This document shows positions 28,502 to 35,929 of a stretch of 64,000 nucleotides of DNA, piece by piece. Under the pieces are notes generated by a model that worked only from the letters and a program-made list of their open reading frames with translations, did not search any database and had not been told where the DNA came from. The position numbers and the translations under genes were made by a program. The DNA comes from Arthrobacter sp. TPD3018 (GTDB lineage Bacteria > Pseudomonadota > Alphaproteobacteria > Sphingomonadales > Sphingomonadaceae). How positions within the stretch are numbered: position 1 is the stretch's first letter; each line of letters opens with the position of its first letter. The stretch is taken from NCBI GenBank assembly GCA_003075315.1, contig QDFQ01000004.1:62001-126000 (forward strand), written 5' to 3'.

Positions 28502-28696
28502 ATGACCGATACGCCTTCCGAAACACCTGTTTTCCGGTCCGGCCCAGAGGAGCTGGCATATCTGCGTCGCCGGGCGGACGAGCATCGGCAAGGTGCTGAA
28601 AAGGCAGCAGATATGGGATCGCGCGCGATCCATCTGCGGCTGGAACAGCTGTATCGCGAGCAAATTGGGCTGCTGGAAATAGTGCTTCCTGACTAG
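28502..28696 (+). CDS. Small conserved protein of unknown function
   Basis: A 64-residue hydrophilic, helical protein (RSGPEELAYLRRRADEHRQG ... AIHLRLEQLYREQI). It has no signal peptide or membrane segment. It resembles small proteins commonly encoded beside stress genes in sphingomonads and shares the 'YxRxRAxEH' feel of the 54-residue protein at 32734. Coding is supported by codon bias and length; function is not known. It lies just before the EcfG-type promoter at 28717. Confidence 0.65.
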   Translation: MTDTPSETPVFRSGPEELAYLRRRADEHRQGAEKAADMGSRAIHLRLEQLYREQIGLLEIVLPD

Positions 28697-28716
28697 GTAT
28701 TTGCGCAAAGATACCA

Positions 28717-28741
28717 GGAACGGACCAGCCTAACATGGGTT
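28717..28741 (+). promoter_or_regulatory. EcfG-type general stress promoter
   Basis: GGAAC (28717-28721), a 16-base spacer, then GGTT (28738-28741). The alphaproteobacterial EcfG consensus is GGAAC-N16/17-CGTT, so there is one mismatch in the -10. It lies about 50 bases before the ATG of the lipoprotein gene at 28791. Confidence 0.65.
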
Positions 28742-28790
28742 GATGCGCCCGAACCGGCCCTGCTGTGGGGCCGGAGGGCAAGGATCGACC

Positions 28791-29120
28791 ATGGGTTCGA
28801 CCAGAACGATAGCGACGGTGGTATGCGGCGCGGTGGCATTGGTCGCCTGCGCGGCACCCGCGACCCGGATTTCGACCGGGTTGCAGCGCTATGGCCTGGA
28901 CGAGTCGCGCGCCGATTGCGTCGGGGGTCGGTTGCAGAGCGACCTGACGCTCGGCCAGCTGCAACAGCTGGGCCGCGCCGCTGCCGCCTATAAGCAGAAC
29001 GATCCCAATCCGGGCGTGCTGACGGTGGGCGACCTGATCCGCGTCGCAGGTGAGCTGAAGGACCCGAAGATCGCTCTGTCGGTCGGCAAGGCCGCGGCGG
29101 GCTGCGGCGTCCTGCCCTGA
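28791..29120 (+). CDS. Small lipoprotein-like exported protein
   Basis: A 109-residue protein with an N-terminal hydrophobic segment ending in VALVACAAP, which fits a lipobox (Cys20) for lipidation. The rest is helical (GLDESRADCVGGRLQSDL, LTLGQLQQLGRAAAAYKQ), with further cysteines at about 43 and 105. No known family was recognised. AAGGA lies 6 bases before the ATG. An EcfG-type promoter precedes it, suggesting stress-induced expression together with the downstream CsbD gene. Confidence 0.8.
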   Translation: MGSTRTIATVVCGAVALVACAAPATRISTGLQRYGLDESRADCVGGRLQSDLTLGQLQQLGRAAAAYKQNDPNPGVLTVGDLIRVAGELKDPKIALSVGKAAAGCGVLP

Positions 29121-29154
29121 TCCTGCACTTTCCTATCCGCAAAGGAGATATTCC

Positions 29155-29586
29155 ATGAACAAGGACGAATTCCACGGCGGCGTGCGCTATGCGACCGGCA
29201 AGGTCGAAAAGGCGGTCGGCGACACGGTGAACAGCCGCGACTGGCAGGTCGACGGCGTCGTCGATCAGGTCGCCGGTGGTACCCAGCACACCTATGGCCG
29301 CGCCAAGTCGATCATCGGCGAGGCGGTGGACAGCGCACCCGAATTGCTCGACGAAGCGCGCGACCGGCTGAAGGATGCGGGCGAGCGGATCGCCGACGTG
29401 GCGGGTGACACCGCCGCGCGCGCCAAGGACGCGGCGGGCAAGCATGGCAAGGTCGCCGCGGACGCCGCGCGCGAACATGGCAAGGCAGCGGCGAAGACCG
29501 TGCAGGACACGCCGGCTCTGTGGGCTGTGGCCGCGCTGGTCGGCGGCTATGCGCTCGGCTGGCTGATCCACGGGCGTCGCGCCTGA
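29155..29586 (+). CDS. CsbD family stress protein with C-terminal membrane anchor
   Basis: A 143-residue protein. The N-terminal CsbD-like segment is GGVRYATGKVEKAVGDTV, then QVAGGTQHTYGRAKSIIGEAV. A long alanine/lysine/glutamate helix follows (about residues 60-115), and the C-terminal hydrophobic segment is LWAVAALVGGYALGWLI. CsbD proteins are general-stress proteins of unknown mechanism. A strong AAAGGAG is 6 bases before the ATG. Probably in the same stress-induced transcript as the lipoprotein upstream; the PAS-LuxR gene starts 8 bases downstream. Confidence 0.9.
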   Translation: MNKDEFHGGVRYATGKVEKAVGDTVNSRDWQVDGVVDQVAGGTQHTYGRAKSIIGEAVDSAPELLDEARDRLKDAGERIADVAGDTAARAKDAAGKHGKVAADAAREHGKAAAKTVQDTPALWAVAALVGGYALGWLIHGRRA

Positions 29587-29594
29587 GGCGATCG

Positions 29595-31106
29595 ATGACG
29601 GCCGCCCTGCTCAAGTCCCTGCGCGATACCGCCGATCTGCGCCACCTGCGCCAGATTATCGTCGGTCTCGACGAAGGGGTGATCCTGATCGATCCCGACC
29701 AGAGCCTGCTCTGGGCGAACGATGCTGCGCTGGCGATGCACGGCGTCGGATCGGTCGAGGAGCTGGGCGCGACCGTCGACGAATATCGCGCCCGCTTCCA
29801 GCTGCGGTATCGCAACAACCACCGGCTGGAGGCGGACGCCTATCCGATCGAACGCGTCGTCGCCGGCGACTGCTTTTCCGAAGTGGTCGTCGAAGTGACG
29901 GTGGCGGGCGAGGACGATCCGCGCTGGGTGCATCAGGTGCGCAGCCTCGTCCTCAACGATGCCGATGCGGGCGAACCCGCGTGTCTGGTGCTGATCATCC
30001 AGGACGTGTCGGCACGTTACGAGGCGGAGGATCGCTTCGAACAGTCGTTCAACGCCAATCCGGCGCCGGCGGTGATCTGCCGGCTGAGCGACCTGCGCTT
30101 CGTGAAGGTCAATCAGGGGTTCCTCGAGATGACCGGGCATCAGCGCGATCAGGTGCTGTGCAAGACGGTGTACGACATCGACGTGCTGCGCGAGGCGGAA
30201 CGCCGAGATCTGGCCAAGGAGCGGCTCGCCGAAGGGCGGACGATTCCGCAGATGGAGGCGGAGCTGGAGCTGCCGGGTGGCGGCACCAAGCTCGTCATCG
30301 TCGCCGGGCAGCCGATCGACATGGGCGACCAGCCCTGCATGCTGTTCACCTTCGCCGATCTGGAACCGCGCCGGAAGGCGGAGGGCGCGCTGCGCCATAG
30401 CGAGGAGCGGTTCACCCGCACGTTCCAGATGGCGCCGGTGCCGATGGCGATCGGGGCGCGCGACGGGCATCTGCTGTGCGAGGTGAACGCCAGCTTCACG
30501 CAGATGACCGGCTATGCCTCGACCGAGATCATCGGCCGCCCGCTCGGCGAGGTCGAATTGTGGGAAAATTCCGCGATCCGCAAGGAGATCGAGGCGCTGA
30601 TCGACGATGGCCACGCGCTGCGCGGTCACGAGGCGCGGATCCACGCCAAGGACGGCGCGGGGATCGACTGTCTGGTGTCGACCGAGGCGATCCGGCTGGG
30701 CGACGATGCCTGCGTGCTGTGGGCGTTCCAGGACATCACGCAGCGCAAGGCGACCGAGCTGGAACTGGTCGAGGCGATCGAGGCGGTGATGAAGGACACC
30801 AGCTGGTTCAGCCGGTCGATCATGGACAAGCTCGCCCGGCTGCGCGCGCCCGAGCGGCAGGCGGACGGGCCGGGCCTGGACGATCTGACGCGGCGCGAAC
30901 GCGACGTGCTGGCGCTGATCTGTCGCGGCTATGACGACAAGCGCATCGCGCGGGCGCTCGACGTGTCGGGCAACACCGTGCGCAACCATGTCGCGCGCAT
31001 CTATGCCAAGATCGGCGTCAACCGGCGCATCGCCGCGGTCGCCTGGGCCCGCGCGCGCGGCTTCGACGGCGAGGGCGTCGTCATCGAGACGGAGGCGGCG
31101 GCATGA
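29595..31106 (+). CDS. Multi-PAS LuxR-type transcriptional regulator
   Basis: A 503-residue protein with three PAS domains (about residues 15-135, 150-260 and 275-385) and a C-terminal LuxR helix-turn-helix (about 435-500; LTRRERDVLALICRGYDDKR, then VSGNTVRNHVARIYAKIGVN). The first PAS may sense a small ligand or act as a dimerisation module; no cofactor residue is evident. There is no receiver or kinase domain, so it is a one-component regulator. It sits in an operon after csbD, and its TGA overlaps the ATG of the next small CsbD-like gene (ATGA). Confidence 0.93.
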   Translation: MTAALLKSLRDTADLRHLRQIIVGLDEGVILIDPDQSLLWANDAALAMHGVGSVEELGATVDEYRARFQLRYRNNHRLEADAYPIERVVAGDCFSEVVVEVTVAGEDDPRWVHQVRSLVLNDADAGEPACLVLIIQDVSARYEAEDRFEQSFNANPAPAVICRLSDLRFVKVNQGFLEMTGHQRDQVLCKTVYDIDVLREAERRDLAKERLAEGRTIPQMEAELELPGGGTKLVIVAGQPIDMGDQPCMLFTFADLEPRRKAEGALRHSEERFTRTFQMAPVPMAIGARDGHLLCEVNASFTQMTGYASTEIIGRPLGEVELWENSAIRKEIEALIDDGHALRGHEARIHAKDGAGIDCLVSTEAIRLGDDACVLWAFQDITQRKATELELVEAIEAVMKDTSWFSRSIMDKLARLRAPERQADGPGLDDLTRRERDVLALICRGYDDKRIARALDVSGNTVRNHVARIYAKIGVNRRIAAVAWARARGFDGEGVVIETEAAA

Positions 31107-31270
31107 GCAAGACCCCGAAAGCCGATGCCGCGGCGCGCGCGACCAAGGGGTCCGTGCAGGAGGCGATCGGCAAGTTGATCGGCGACGATGCGGCGCGCGA
31201 GCGCGGTCGTGCCGAAAAGGACGCGGGCACCGCTGCGGCGACCCGCCGGACCAAGGAATCCCGGGACTGA
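31103..31270 (+). CDS. Small CsbD-like protein
   Basis: A 55-residue basic protein: MSKTPKADAAARATKGSVQE, then AIGKLIGDDAARERGRAEKD. The KGSVQEAIGKLIGD...RGRAEKDAG pattern is that of the CsbD core (K..GKi.e..GKltgD...aeGkaeq..G). Its ATG overlaps the TGA of the PAS-LuxR gene, so it is coupled to the regulator. Too short for common length cut-offs. The next gene starts 33 bases downstream with its own AGGAG. Confidence 0.85.
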   Translation: MSKTPKADAAARATKGSVQEAIGKLIGDDAARERGRAEKDAGTAAATRRTKESRD

Positions 31271-31303
31271 TCCCGGACACGCATTTTTCCAACAGGAGTG
31301 ATT

Positions 31304-32185
31304 ATGGCTACCCATGCTTATACCGGCCCGGTGCCGGGCGATGACCTGCGCACGGCGAAGACGCCGACCCGATTGTCGTGGGGCGCGGTGTTCGCCGGTG
31401 TCGTCATCGCGGTGGCGGTGCAGCTGGTGCTGGGCATCCTGGGCGCGGGCATTGGCCTGACCATGGTCGATCCGGTCGAGGGCACGACGCCGGGCGCGGC
31501 GGGCTTCGGCATCGGGGCCGGTATCTTCTGGCTGATCACCACCGTCATCGCGCTGGGCGCAGGCGGCTATGCCGCGGCGCGCGTCGCGGGCGTGCATGAC
31601 CGGTTCGACGCGCTGGTCCACGGCCTGGTCGTGTGGGGCGTCACGCTGATCCTGACCCTGTACCTGCTGACCTCGGTCGTCGGCGGCATCATCGGCGGCG
31701 CGTTCCGCACGGTGGGTGCGGTCGCCGGCGCGGCGGGCAGCACGGTGGGCGCGGCGGCACCGGCCGCAGCCTCCGTCGCGGGTATCGACAAGCAGGACGT
31801 GCGCAGCGAGGCCGCAGCCTATCTGTCGGACGCGCCGAACGATCCCGCGCAGATGACGCCCGAGCAGGCGCAGACCGCGATCGCCAAGGAATTGCCGGCG
31901 ATGGCCCGCGGCGGTGCCGAAGGTCAGCAGGCGGAAGCCCGTGTCGTCGATATCGTCGCCGCACAGCGCAAGATCAGCCGCGAACAGGCGCAGGCCCAGG
32001 TGACGCGCGCCAAGCAGCAGTTCGTCCAGGCCAAAGACAAGACGGTCGAAACCGCCAAGGTCGCGACCGACAAGGCCGCGGGCGCTGCCGCCGGCACCTC
32101 GTTCATGCTCGTGCTCGCGCTGCTGATCGGCGCAGGCGCTGCCGGTTTCGGTGCAACCGCGGCGACCCGCCGCCGGCTGCGCTGA
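31304..32185 (+). CDS. Membrane protein of unknown function in stress cluster
   Basis: A 293-residue protein with three to four N-terminal hydrophobic segments (AVFAGVVIAVAVQLVLGILG; GIGAGIFWLITTVIALGAGG; VWGVTLILTLYLLTSVVGGI). These are followed by a soluble alanine/glutamine-rich helical domain (about residues 155-260) and a C-terminal membrane segment (SFMLVLALLIGAGAAGFGAT). Related proteins are frequent next to CsbD and entericidin genes in sphingomonads, without known function. AGGAG is 5 bases before the ATG. A hairpin is not obvious before the following entericidin gene. Confidence 0.8.
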   Translation: MATHAYTGPVPGDDLRTAKTPTRLSWGAVFAGVVIAVAVQLVLGILGAGIGLTMVDPVEGTTPGAAGFGIGAGIFWLITTVIALGAGGYAAARVAGVHDRFDALVHGLVVWGVTLILTLYLLTSVVGGIIGGAFRTVGAVAGAAGSTVGAAAPAAASVAGIDKQDVRSEAAAYLSDAPNDPAQMTPEQAQTAIAKELPAMARGGAEGQQAEARVVDIVAAQRKISREQAQAQVTRAKQQFVQAKDKTVETAKVATDKAAGAAAGTSFMLVLALLIGAGAAGFGATAATRRRLR

Positions 32186-32255
32186 GTGTGCGCGGCGGGC
32201 CGGCGTATTCGGGCCCGCCGCATCCCTTTACCGAATGTCTGGAAAGGACACGATG

Positions 32256-32399
32256 ATGACCACCAAGACCATCGGCGCCGCGCTGGCGCTCGCCACCGTT
32301 CTGTCGCTGTCGGCGTGCAACACGGTCAACGGCGCAGGCAAGGACCTGAAGTCGGCCGGCTCCGCCATCTCCGACGCCTCGGGCGAAAAGAAGAAATGA
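32256..32399 (+). CDS. Entericidin A/B-like lipoprotein
   Basis: A 47-residue lipoprotein: signal peptide with lipobox LSLSAC, then NTVNGAGKDLKSAGSAISD. This matches the entericidin A/B family of small membrane lipoproteins linked to stationary phase and envelope stress. Two consecutive ATGs (32253, 32256) exist; the second has GGAAAGGA at a better spacing of 7. Located in the EcfG-type stress cluster. Confidence 0.9.
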   Translation: MTTKTIGAALALATVLSLSACNTVNGAGKDLKSAGSAISDASGEKKK

Positions 32400-32407
32400 C
32401 GCCGGGC

Positions 32408-32434
32408 GGGGCGGGCCGAAGGGTCCGCCCCGTT
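32408..32434 (+). terminator. Hairpin terminator of the entericidin gene
   Basis: GGGGCGGGCC/GGTCCGCCCC, a 10-bp stem (one G-U pair) with a short GAAG loop, followed by GTTTC, 9 bases after the stop codon. Confidence 0.75.
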
Positions 32435-32459
32435 TCGCATCAGGGCGTGTCATGGCGCG

Positions 32460-32484
32460 GGAACCGTCGAGCGGATCGCGCGTT
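32460..32484 (+). promoter_or_regulatory. EcfG-type general stress promoter
   Basis: GGAAC (32460-32464), exactly 16 bases, then CGTTAT (32481-32486): a perfect match to the alphaproteobacterial EcfG consensus. The predicted start near 32490 lies inside the hairpin at 32488-32533. Confidence 0.8.
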
Positions 32485-32487
32485 ATG

Positions 32488-32533
32488 GGTCAAACGGGCG
32501 GGTCTCATCCGATTGCGCCCGCCTCGTTTGACC
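32488..32533 (+). ncRNA. Strong 5' hairpin downstream of EcfG promoter (possible sRNA or leader)
   Basis: GGTCAAACGGGCGGG pairs with CCCGCCTCGTTTGACC: 15 base pairs with one bulged T and a 15-base loop. Its left arm coincides with the predicted transcription start. No open reading frame of note lies between here and 32734, so this 330-base spacer may be a small RNA or a long structured 5' leader. Confidence 0.45.
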
Positions 32534-32733
32534 TGCCGGACCCGCCCTGACCAACAGTCTCCCCATCGCGAGGCCCTTCGCACGGCCTGATCAGCGCCAT
32601 CCGGACCGGATGCGCGGACGCGGGTCTTTCGTGTTCATGCGCCGCCCCGATGCCCCGCGCCCCCGCGTGCGCGGAGCGTGTTCCGCGGCGTACCGACTGT
32701 CTCGATCGACCATGCAGAAAGGGGCCTGACGCC

Positions 32734-32898
32734 ATGGAAAGCTATTATCGGGAGCAGGCGGCGTCCTGCGCGCGCGAGGCCGCGGCGACTCAGCTGTCGC
32801 AGGTGCGCGATCGCTTTCGCCGGTCGGAAGAGGCCTGGCTGGCGATGGCGGATCGTATCGCCCGCACCGCCGCGTTCAAGGCGACCAACGGCGCATAA
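32734..32898 (+). CDS. Small helical protein of unknown function
   Basis: A 54-residue protein (MESYYREQAASCAREAAATQ, then VRDRFRRSEEAWLAMADRIA). Proteins of this kind (Y-R-xQAxxCxxxAxxxxxxxxRxRxxxxExAWxxLA) are abundant as small conserved unknowns in sphingomonads and rhizobia. AAAGGGG is about 9 bases before the ATG. It is the first gene after the perfect EcfG promoter at 32460, so stress induction is likely. Function unknown. Confidence 0.75.
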   Translation: MESYYREQAASCAREAAATQLSQVRDRFRRSEEAWLAMADRIARTAAFKATNGA

Positions 32899-33034
32899 CC
32901 AGTCCCCCGCTAAGTCACGGCGGATCAACGACATTATGGTTCGCCGCCAAGGCATTTGGCAGGCAATCCAATTATATCCGTTACGGCAGCGTCTCTTGTC
33001 CGGGCGTGTGCTTTAGCCTAGGACTGTTCCTGCT

Positions 33035-34525
33035 TTGGACCGACAGCCGCTGCCCCCCGTTCCGCACACACCATTCGACGCGCCGCCGGCCGTGCGCGCG
33101 GCGATCGACGCGTTCCTGCGCGGGCTCGACCCGAGCGACCCGTTCCTGGCGGTGGTCCAGCATTCGATCACCGCGATCGTGGTCAGCGACCCGACTTTGC
33201 CCGATAATCCGCTCATCTATGTGAACGACGCGTTTACCGCGCTGACGGGTTTCGAGGCGGCGGAAGTGCTGGGCCGCAACTGCCGTTTTATGCAGGGGCC
33301 GCTGACCGATAGTGCGGACGTCGAGCGGCTGCGCACCGCGATCCGACGGCGCGAGCGGATCGGGATCGACCTGCTCAACCACCGGCGCGACGGTACGCCG
33401 TTCTGGAACCGGCTGATGGTGGCGCCGGTGTTCGATGCGGCGGGCGAGCTGCGCTATTTCGTCGCGTCGCAGCTGGACGTGACGATCGAGCGGCATCGGC
33501 TGCAGGAATTGCAGCAGGATCGCGACACGCTGACTGCCGAACTGGAAAAGCGCGAAGCGCTGCTCGCCGAGCGCGAGGCGCGGCTGGCGATGGCGCTCAA
33601 TGCCGGTGGCCTCGGCACCTGGACGCTCGCGCTGCCGAGCAACGTGCTGACCGCATCGGCGTCCTGCCTGGAGAATTTCGGGTTTCCGCCCGGCGCATAT
33701 TTCGGTGAGCAGGACCTCGCCGAGAGCCTGCACCCCGACGATGCCGCGCGCGTCCTCGCCGCGATCCGGGATACGATCGCCAACGACGCGCCCTATGACA
33801 TCGAATATCGCATCCTGACGCCGTCGGGCGAGCAGCGCTGGATCCATGCGCGCGGCGCGGTGCAGCGGCGTGCGGATGGGACGCCGCTGGAAATGTCGGG
33901 CTTCACCAGCAACATCACGGCGCGCAAATTCGCCGAAGAGCATCGCGCGGTGCTGGCGCGCGAGCTGACGCACCGGGTGAAGAACACGCTGGCGACCGTC
34001 GGCGCGGTGGTGAGCCAGACGTTGCGCGACGCGCCGTCGCTCGGCGAGGCGCGCGCGGCGGTGGCGGGGCGGATCGCGAGCCTCGGCGCCGCGCACGAGC
34101 TGCTGGTGCGCGACGAGGTGGAAGGCGCGGCGATCGGCGAGATCGTCGAGCGCGTGCTGGCGCCGTTCCTCGACAGCAACGGACGGCGCTTCACGATCGA
34201 AGGGCCGGACATCCGCCTCAGCCCCGAAATCACGCTGGCGCTGTCGATGGCGCTGCACGAACTGGCGACCAATGCGATCAAATATGGCGCGCTGTCGGTG
34301 CCCGAGGGGCAGGTCGCGATCCGCTGGGCGCTGGTCGGTGCGGTCGGCGAGCGGCGCTTCGCCTTCAGCTGGGCCGAACAGGGCGGCCCGCCGGTTACCG
34401 CGCCGATGCACACCGGCTTCGGCACGCGGATGATCCAGCGCGTCTTCGCCCAGCATGTCGAGGGGCAGGCGGGCATTACCTATGCGCCCGATGGCGTGCG
34501 TTTCGCGATCGAGGCCCCGGTCTGA
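33035..34525 (+). CDS. Blue-light sensing LOV-PAS HWE histidine kinase
   Basis: A 496-residue soluble kinase. The LOV domain (about residues 35-150) contains GRNCRFMQG with the flavin-adduct Cys83. A second PAS domain (about 185-300) follows a short coiled coil. The kinase core is of HWE type: phospho-acceptor His313 in ELTHRVKNTLA, HELATNAIKYGAL as the N-box, and SWAEQGGPPV supplying the W-x-E. Such kinases often feed PhyR-NepR-EcfG. No response regulator is encoded beside it. The start is a TTG (33035) because no ATG precedes the LOV domain. Confidence 0.94.
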   Translation: MDRQPLPPVPHTPFDAPPAVRAAIDAFLRGLDPSDPFLAVVQHSITAIVVSDPTLPDNPLIYVNDAFTALTGFEAAEVLGRNCRFMQGPLTDSADVERLRTAIRRRERIGIDLLNHRRDGTPFWNRLMVAPVFDAAGELRYFVASQLDVTIERHRLQELQQDRDTLTAELEKREALLAEREARLAMALNAGGLGTWTLALPSNVLTASASCLENFGFPPGAYFGEQDLAESLHPDDAARVLAAIRDTIANDAPYDIEYRILTPSGEQRWIHARGAVQRRADGTPLEMSGFTSNITARKFAEEHRAVLARELTHRVKNTLATVGAVVSQTLRDAPSLGEARAAVAGRIASLGAAHELLVRDEVEGAAIGEIVERVLAPFLDSNGRRFTIEGPDIRLSPEITLALSMALHELATNAIKYGALSVPEGQVAIRWALVGAVGERRFAFSWAEQGGPPVTAPMHTGFGTRMIQRVFAQHVEGQAGITYAPDGVRFAIEAPV

Positions 34526-34542
34526 GCCAGCCGACCCCGCCG

Positions 34543-34848
34543 GTGACGCCGGACCTGCGCTATATCGTGGTGCGCGGGCGGTTGTGGCGGCGCGCCAACC
34601 CCGCGTTGGCCGAGGACGAGCGGCAACCTTTGGTATCGCAACTGATGGCGGCGCGGCGGGCGGTAGCGGCGGCGAAACGGGCGGGTGACGCGGACGCGGA
34701 GGCGCGGGCGCATGCCGCGGTGGATGCGGCGAAGGTGGCGCTCGGGGAACGCGGGCCGGTGTGGTGGGATGACGGGGCGCCGGATCTCAACCGACATATG
34801 GCGCGCAACACGGTGTACGCGGCGTGGTTTGCGGGGTTGGGGGAGTAG
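34543..34848 (+). CDS. Conserved hypothetical protein
   Basis: A 101-residue soluble protein: LRYIVVRGRLWRRANPALAE, then RQPLVSQLMAARRAVAAAKR and GERGPVWWDDGAPDLNRHMA. This pattern is recognisable as a family often encoded in proteobacteria without known function. The start is a GTG, 17 bases after the LOV kinase stop, so the gene probably belongs to the kinase transcript. Confidence 0.8.
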   Translation: MTPDLRYIVVRGRLWRRANPALAEDERQPLVSQLMAARRAVAAAKRAGDADAEARAHAAVDAAKVALGERGPVWWDDGAPDLNRHMARNTVYAAWFAGLGE

Positions 34849-34899
34849 GGCGGCGGGGGTTTGAGGCGGGTGTTGGTTGGCGTGGCCTTTATGCTCGGC

Positions 34900-34996
34900 C
34901 GTCATCCCCGCGGAGGCGGGGATCCATAACCGCTACCGGTTGCGGTGGAGTCGCGACGGTGGCGCGTCTGGATTCCCGCCTTCGCGGGAATGACGG
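34900..34996. repeat. Palindromic intergenic repeat, family A
   Basis: CATCCCCGCGGAGGCGGGGAT on the left, GCGTCTGGATTCCCGCCTTC on the right: same order as the element at 3227. Confidence 0.85.
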
Positions 34997-35080
34997 GTGG
35001 GGGCATGGCGGCTGACAGGGCTGCCGGGTGCGGCGTGACGGGCGCTTTGGTTAGTGCCCCTCAGGTCATTCCCGTCCCTT

Positions 35081-35188
35081 CGTCATCCCGGCGCATGCCG
35101 GGATCCATGGACACGCGGGTGTCGAGGGTTGCGCGCCGAGGCTGAGGACGTCGCCCCCCATGGTTCCCGGCGTGCGCCGGGATGACGG
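35081..35188. repeat. Palindromic intergenic repeat, family C-like
   Basis: CGTCATCCCGGCGCATGCCG with GGATCCATGG on the left, and CCATGGTTCCCGG with TGCGCCGGGATGACG on the right. Together with 34900-34996 it fills the 350-base gap between the converging genes. Confidence 0.8.
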
Positions 35189-35199
35189 GGCGGGAAGCG

Positions 35200-35388
35200 T
35201 TACGTCAGCGTCAGCGTGTCGTCGTCGGGGTCGACCTTGCCGGCCAGGCCGGGCACTTCGTCCAGCTGGCGCAGCGCGGTGAAGCCGCCGCGGTCTTCGC
35301 GGTAGCGGACGATTTCGAAGCCGTGGCCGGCGAGTGCGGGAACGGCGTCGAGCTCGTCCGCGGTGGCGGTGTTGACGTTGACGCTCAC
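35200..35388 (-). CDS. Small helix-hairpin-helix (ComEA-like) protein
   Basis: A 62-residue protein: VSVNVNTATADELDAVPALA, GHGFEIVRYREDRGGFTALR, QLDEVPGL. This is the ComEA-type HhH repeat that binds DNA non-specifically, but without the signal peptide or anchor of competence proteins. The GTG start overlaps the deaminase stop (GTGA), so the two are coupled. It may act as a small DNA- or nucleotide-associated helper; role unproven. Confidence 0.85.
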   Translation of the reverse strand: MSVNVNTATADELDAVPALAGHGFEIVRYREDRGGFTALRQLDEVPGLAGKVDPDDDTLTLT

Positions 35389-35879
35389 AGGTTCGCCTGC
35401 TCCTCTTTCGGTAGATCGGCATCGGGGCCGTAATACAGTCCGGCGCATTCGTCGGCCAAGCAGCCGCCTTCGATCTCGATATCGTCGCGATAGGCGTCGG
35501 CGATGAAGGCGAGCGTGTCGACGTGCTTCGCTTCGAAATACATCGGATGGACGTCGTCGCGGCCGGCGCCGAAGACGACGCGGCCGACCTTCGACCAGAT
35601 CGAGGCCATCGTACACATGCCGCAGGGTTGCAGCGTCGAATAGAGCGTCGCGCCGCGCAGCTCGAGCTCGCCGATCCCTTCACAGGCGCGGCGGATCGCC
35701 ATCATCTCGGCATGCGCGGTGGCGTCGGGCAACTCGTGCGTCTGGTTGCGTTCGGCGGCGAGCACCTTGCCGTCGCGCACGATCACGCAGCCGAGCGGCG
35801 AGGTCGACGGATCGGACCCCTTCGATCGCGCGACGTCGATCGCCATCTGCATCCAATATTCGTCGTCACCTGCGCACAT
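35385..35879 (-). CDS. Cytidine/guanine deaminase family protein
   Basis: A 164-residue zinc-dependent nucleobase deaminase. The zinc and proton-shuttle motif is HAE (His56, Glu58) and the second half is PCGMC (Cys86, Cys89). The insert after it (VVFGAGRDDVHPMYFEAKHV) and the acidic tail resemble guanine deaminase/tRNA-deaminase-like enzymes. The ATG at 35879 is the first Met of the conserved domain; the ribosome site is weak. Coupled to the HhH gene. Confidence 0.88.
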   Translation of the reverse strand: MCAGDDEYWMQMAIDVARSKGSDPSTSPLGCVIVRDGKVLAAERNQTHELPDATAHAEMMAIRRACEGIGELELRGATLYSTLQPCGMCTMASIWSKVGRVVFGAGRDDVHPMYFEAKHVDTLAFIADAYRDDIEIEGGCLADECAGLYYGPDADLPKEEQANL

Positions 35880-35929
35880 ATTCGCCCCGCTTTCGAGGGG
35901 CCTAACGCACGGACGCGGCGAAAGACGCT

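Noticed and set aside
32485..32550. 21-codon open frame starting in the EcfG hairpin (MGQTGGSHPIAP...)
   Set aside because: Very short, no ribosome site, and explained by the hairpin sequence.
33406..33430. EcfG-like GGAAC site inside the LOV kinase gene
   Set aside because: No CGTT or GGTT at the required spacing (CGGT is found instead), and it is in the middle of the LOV domain.
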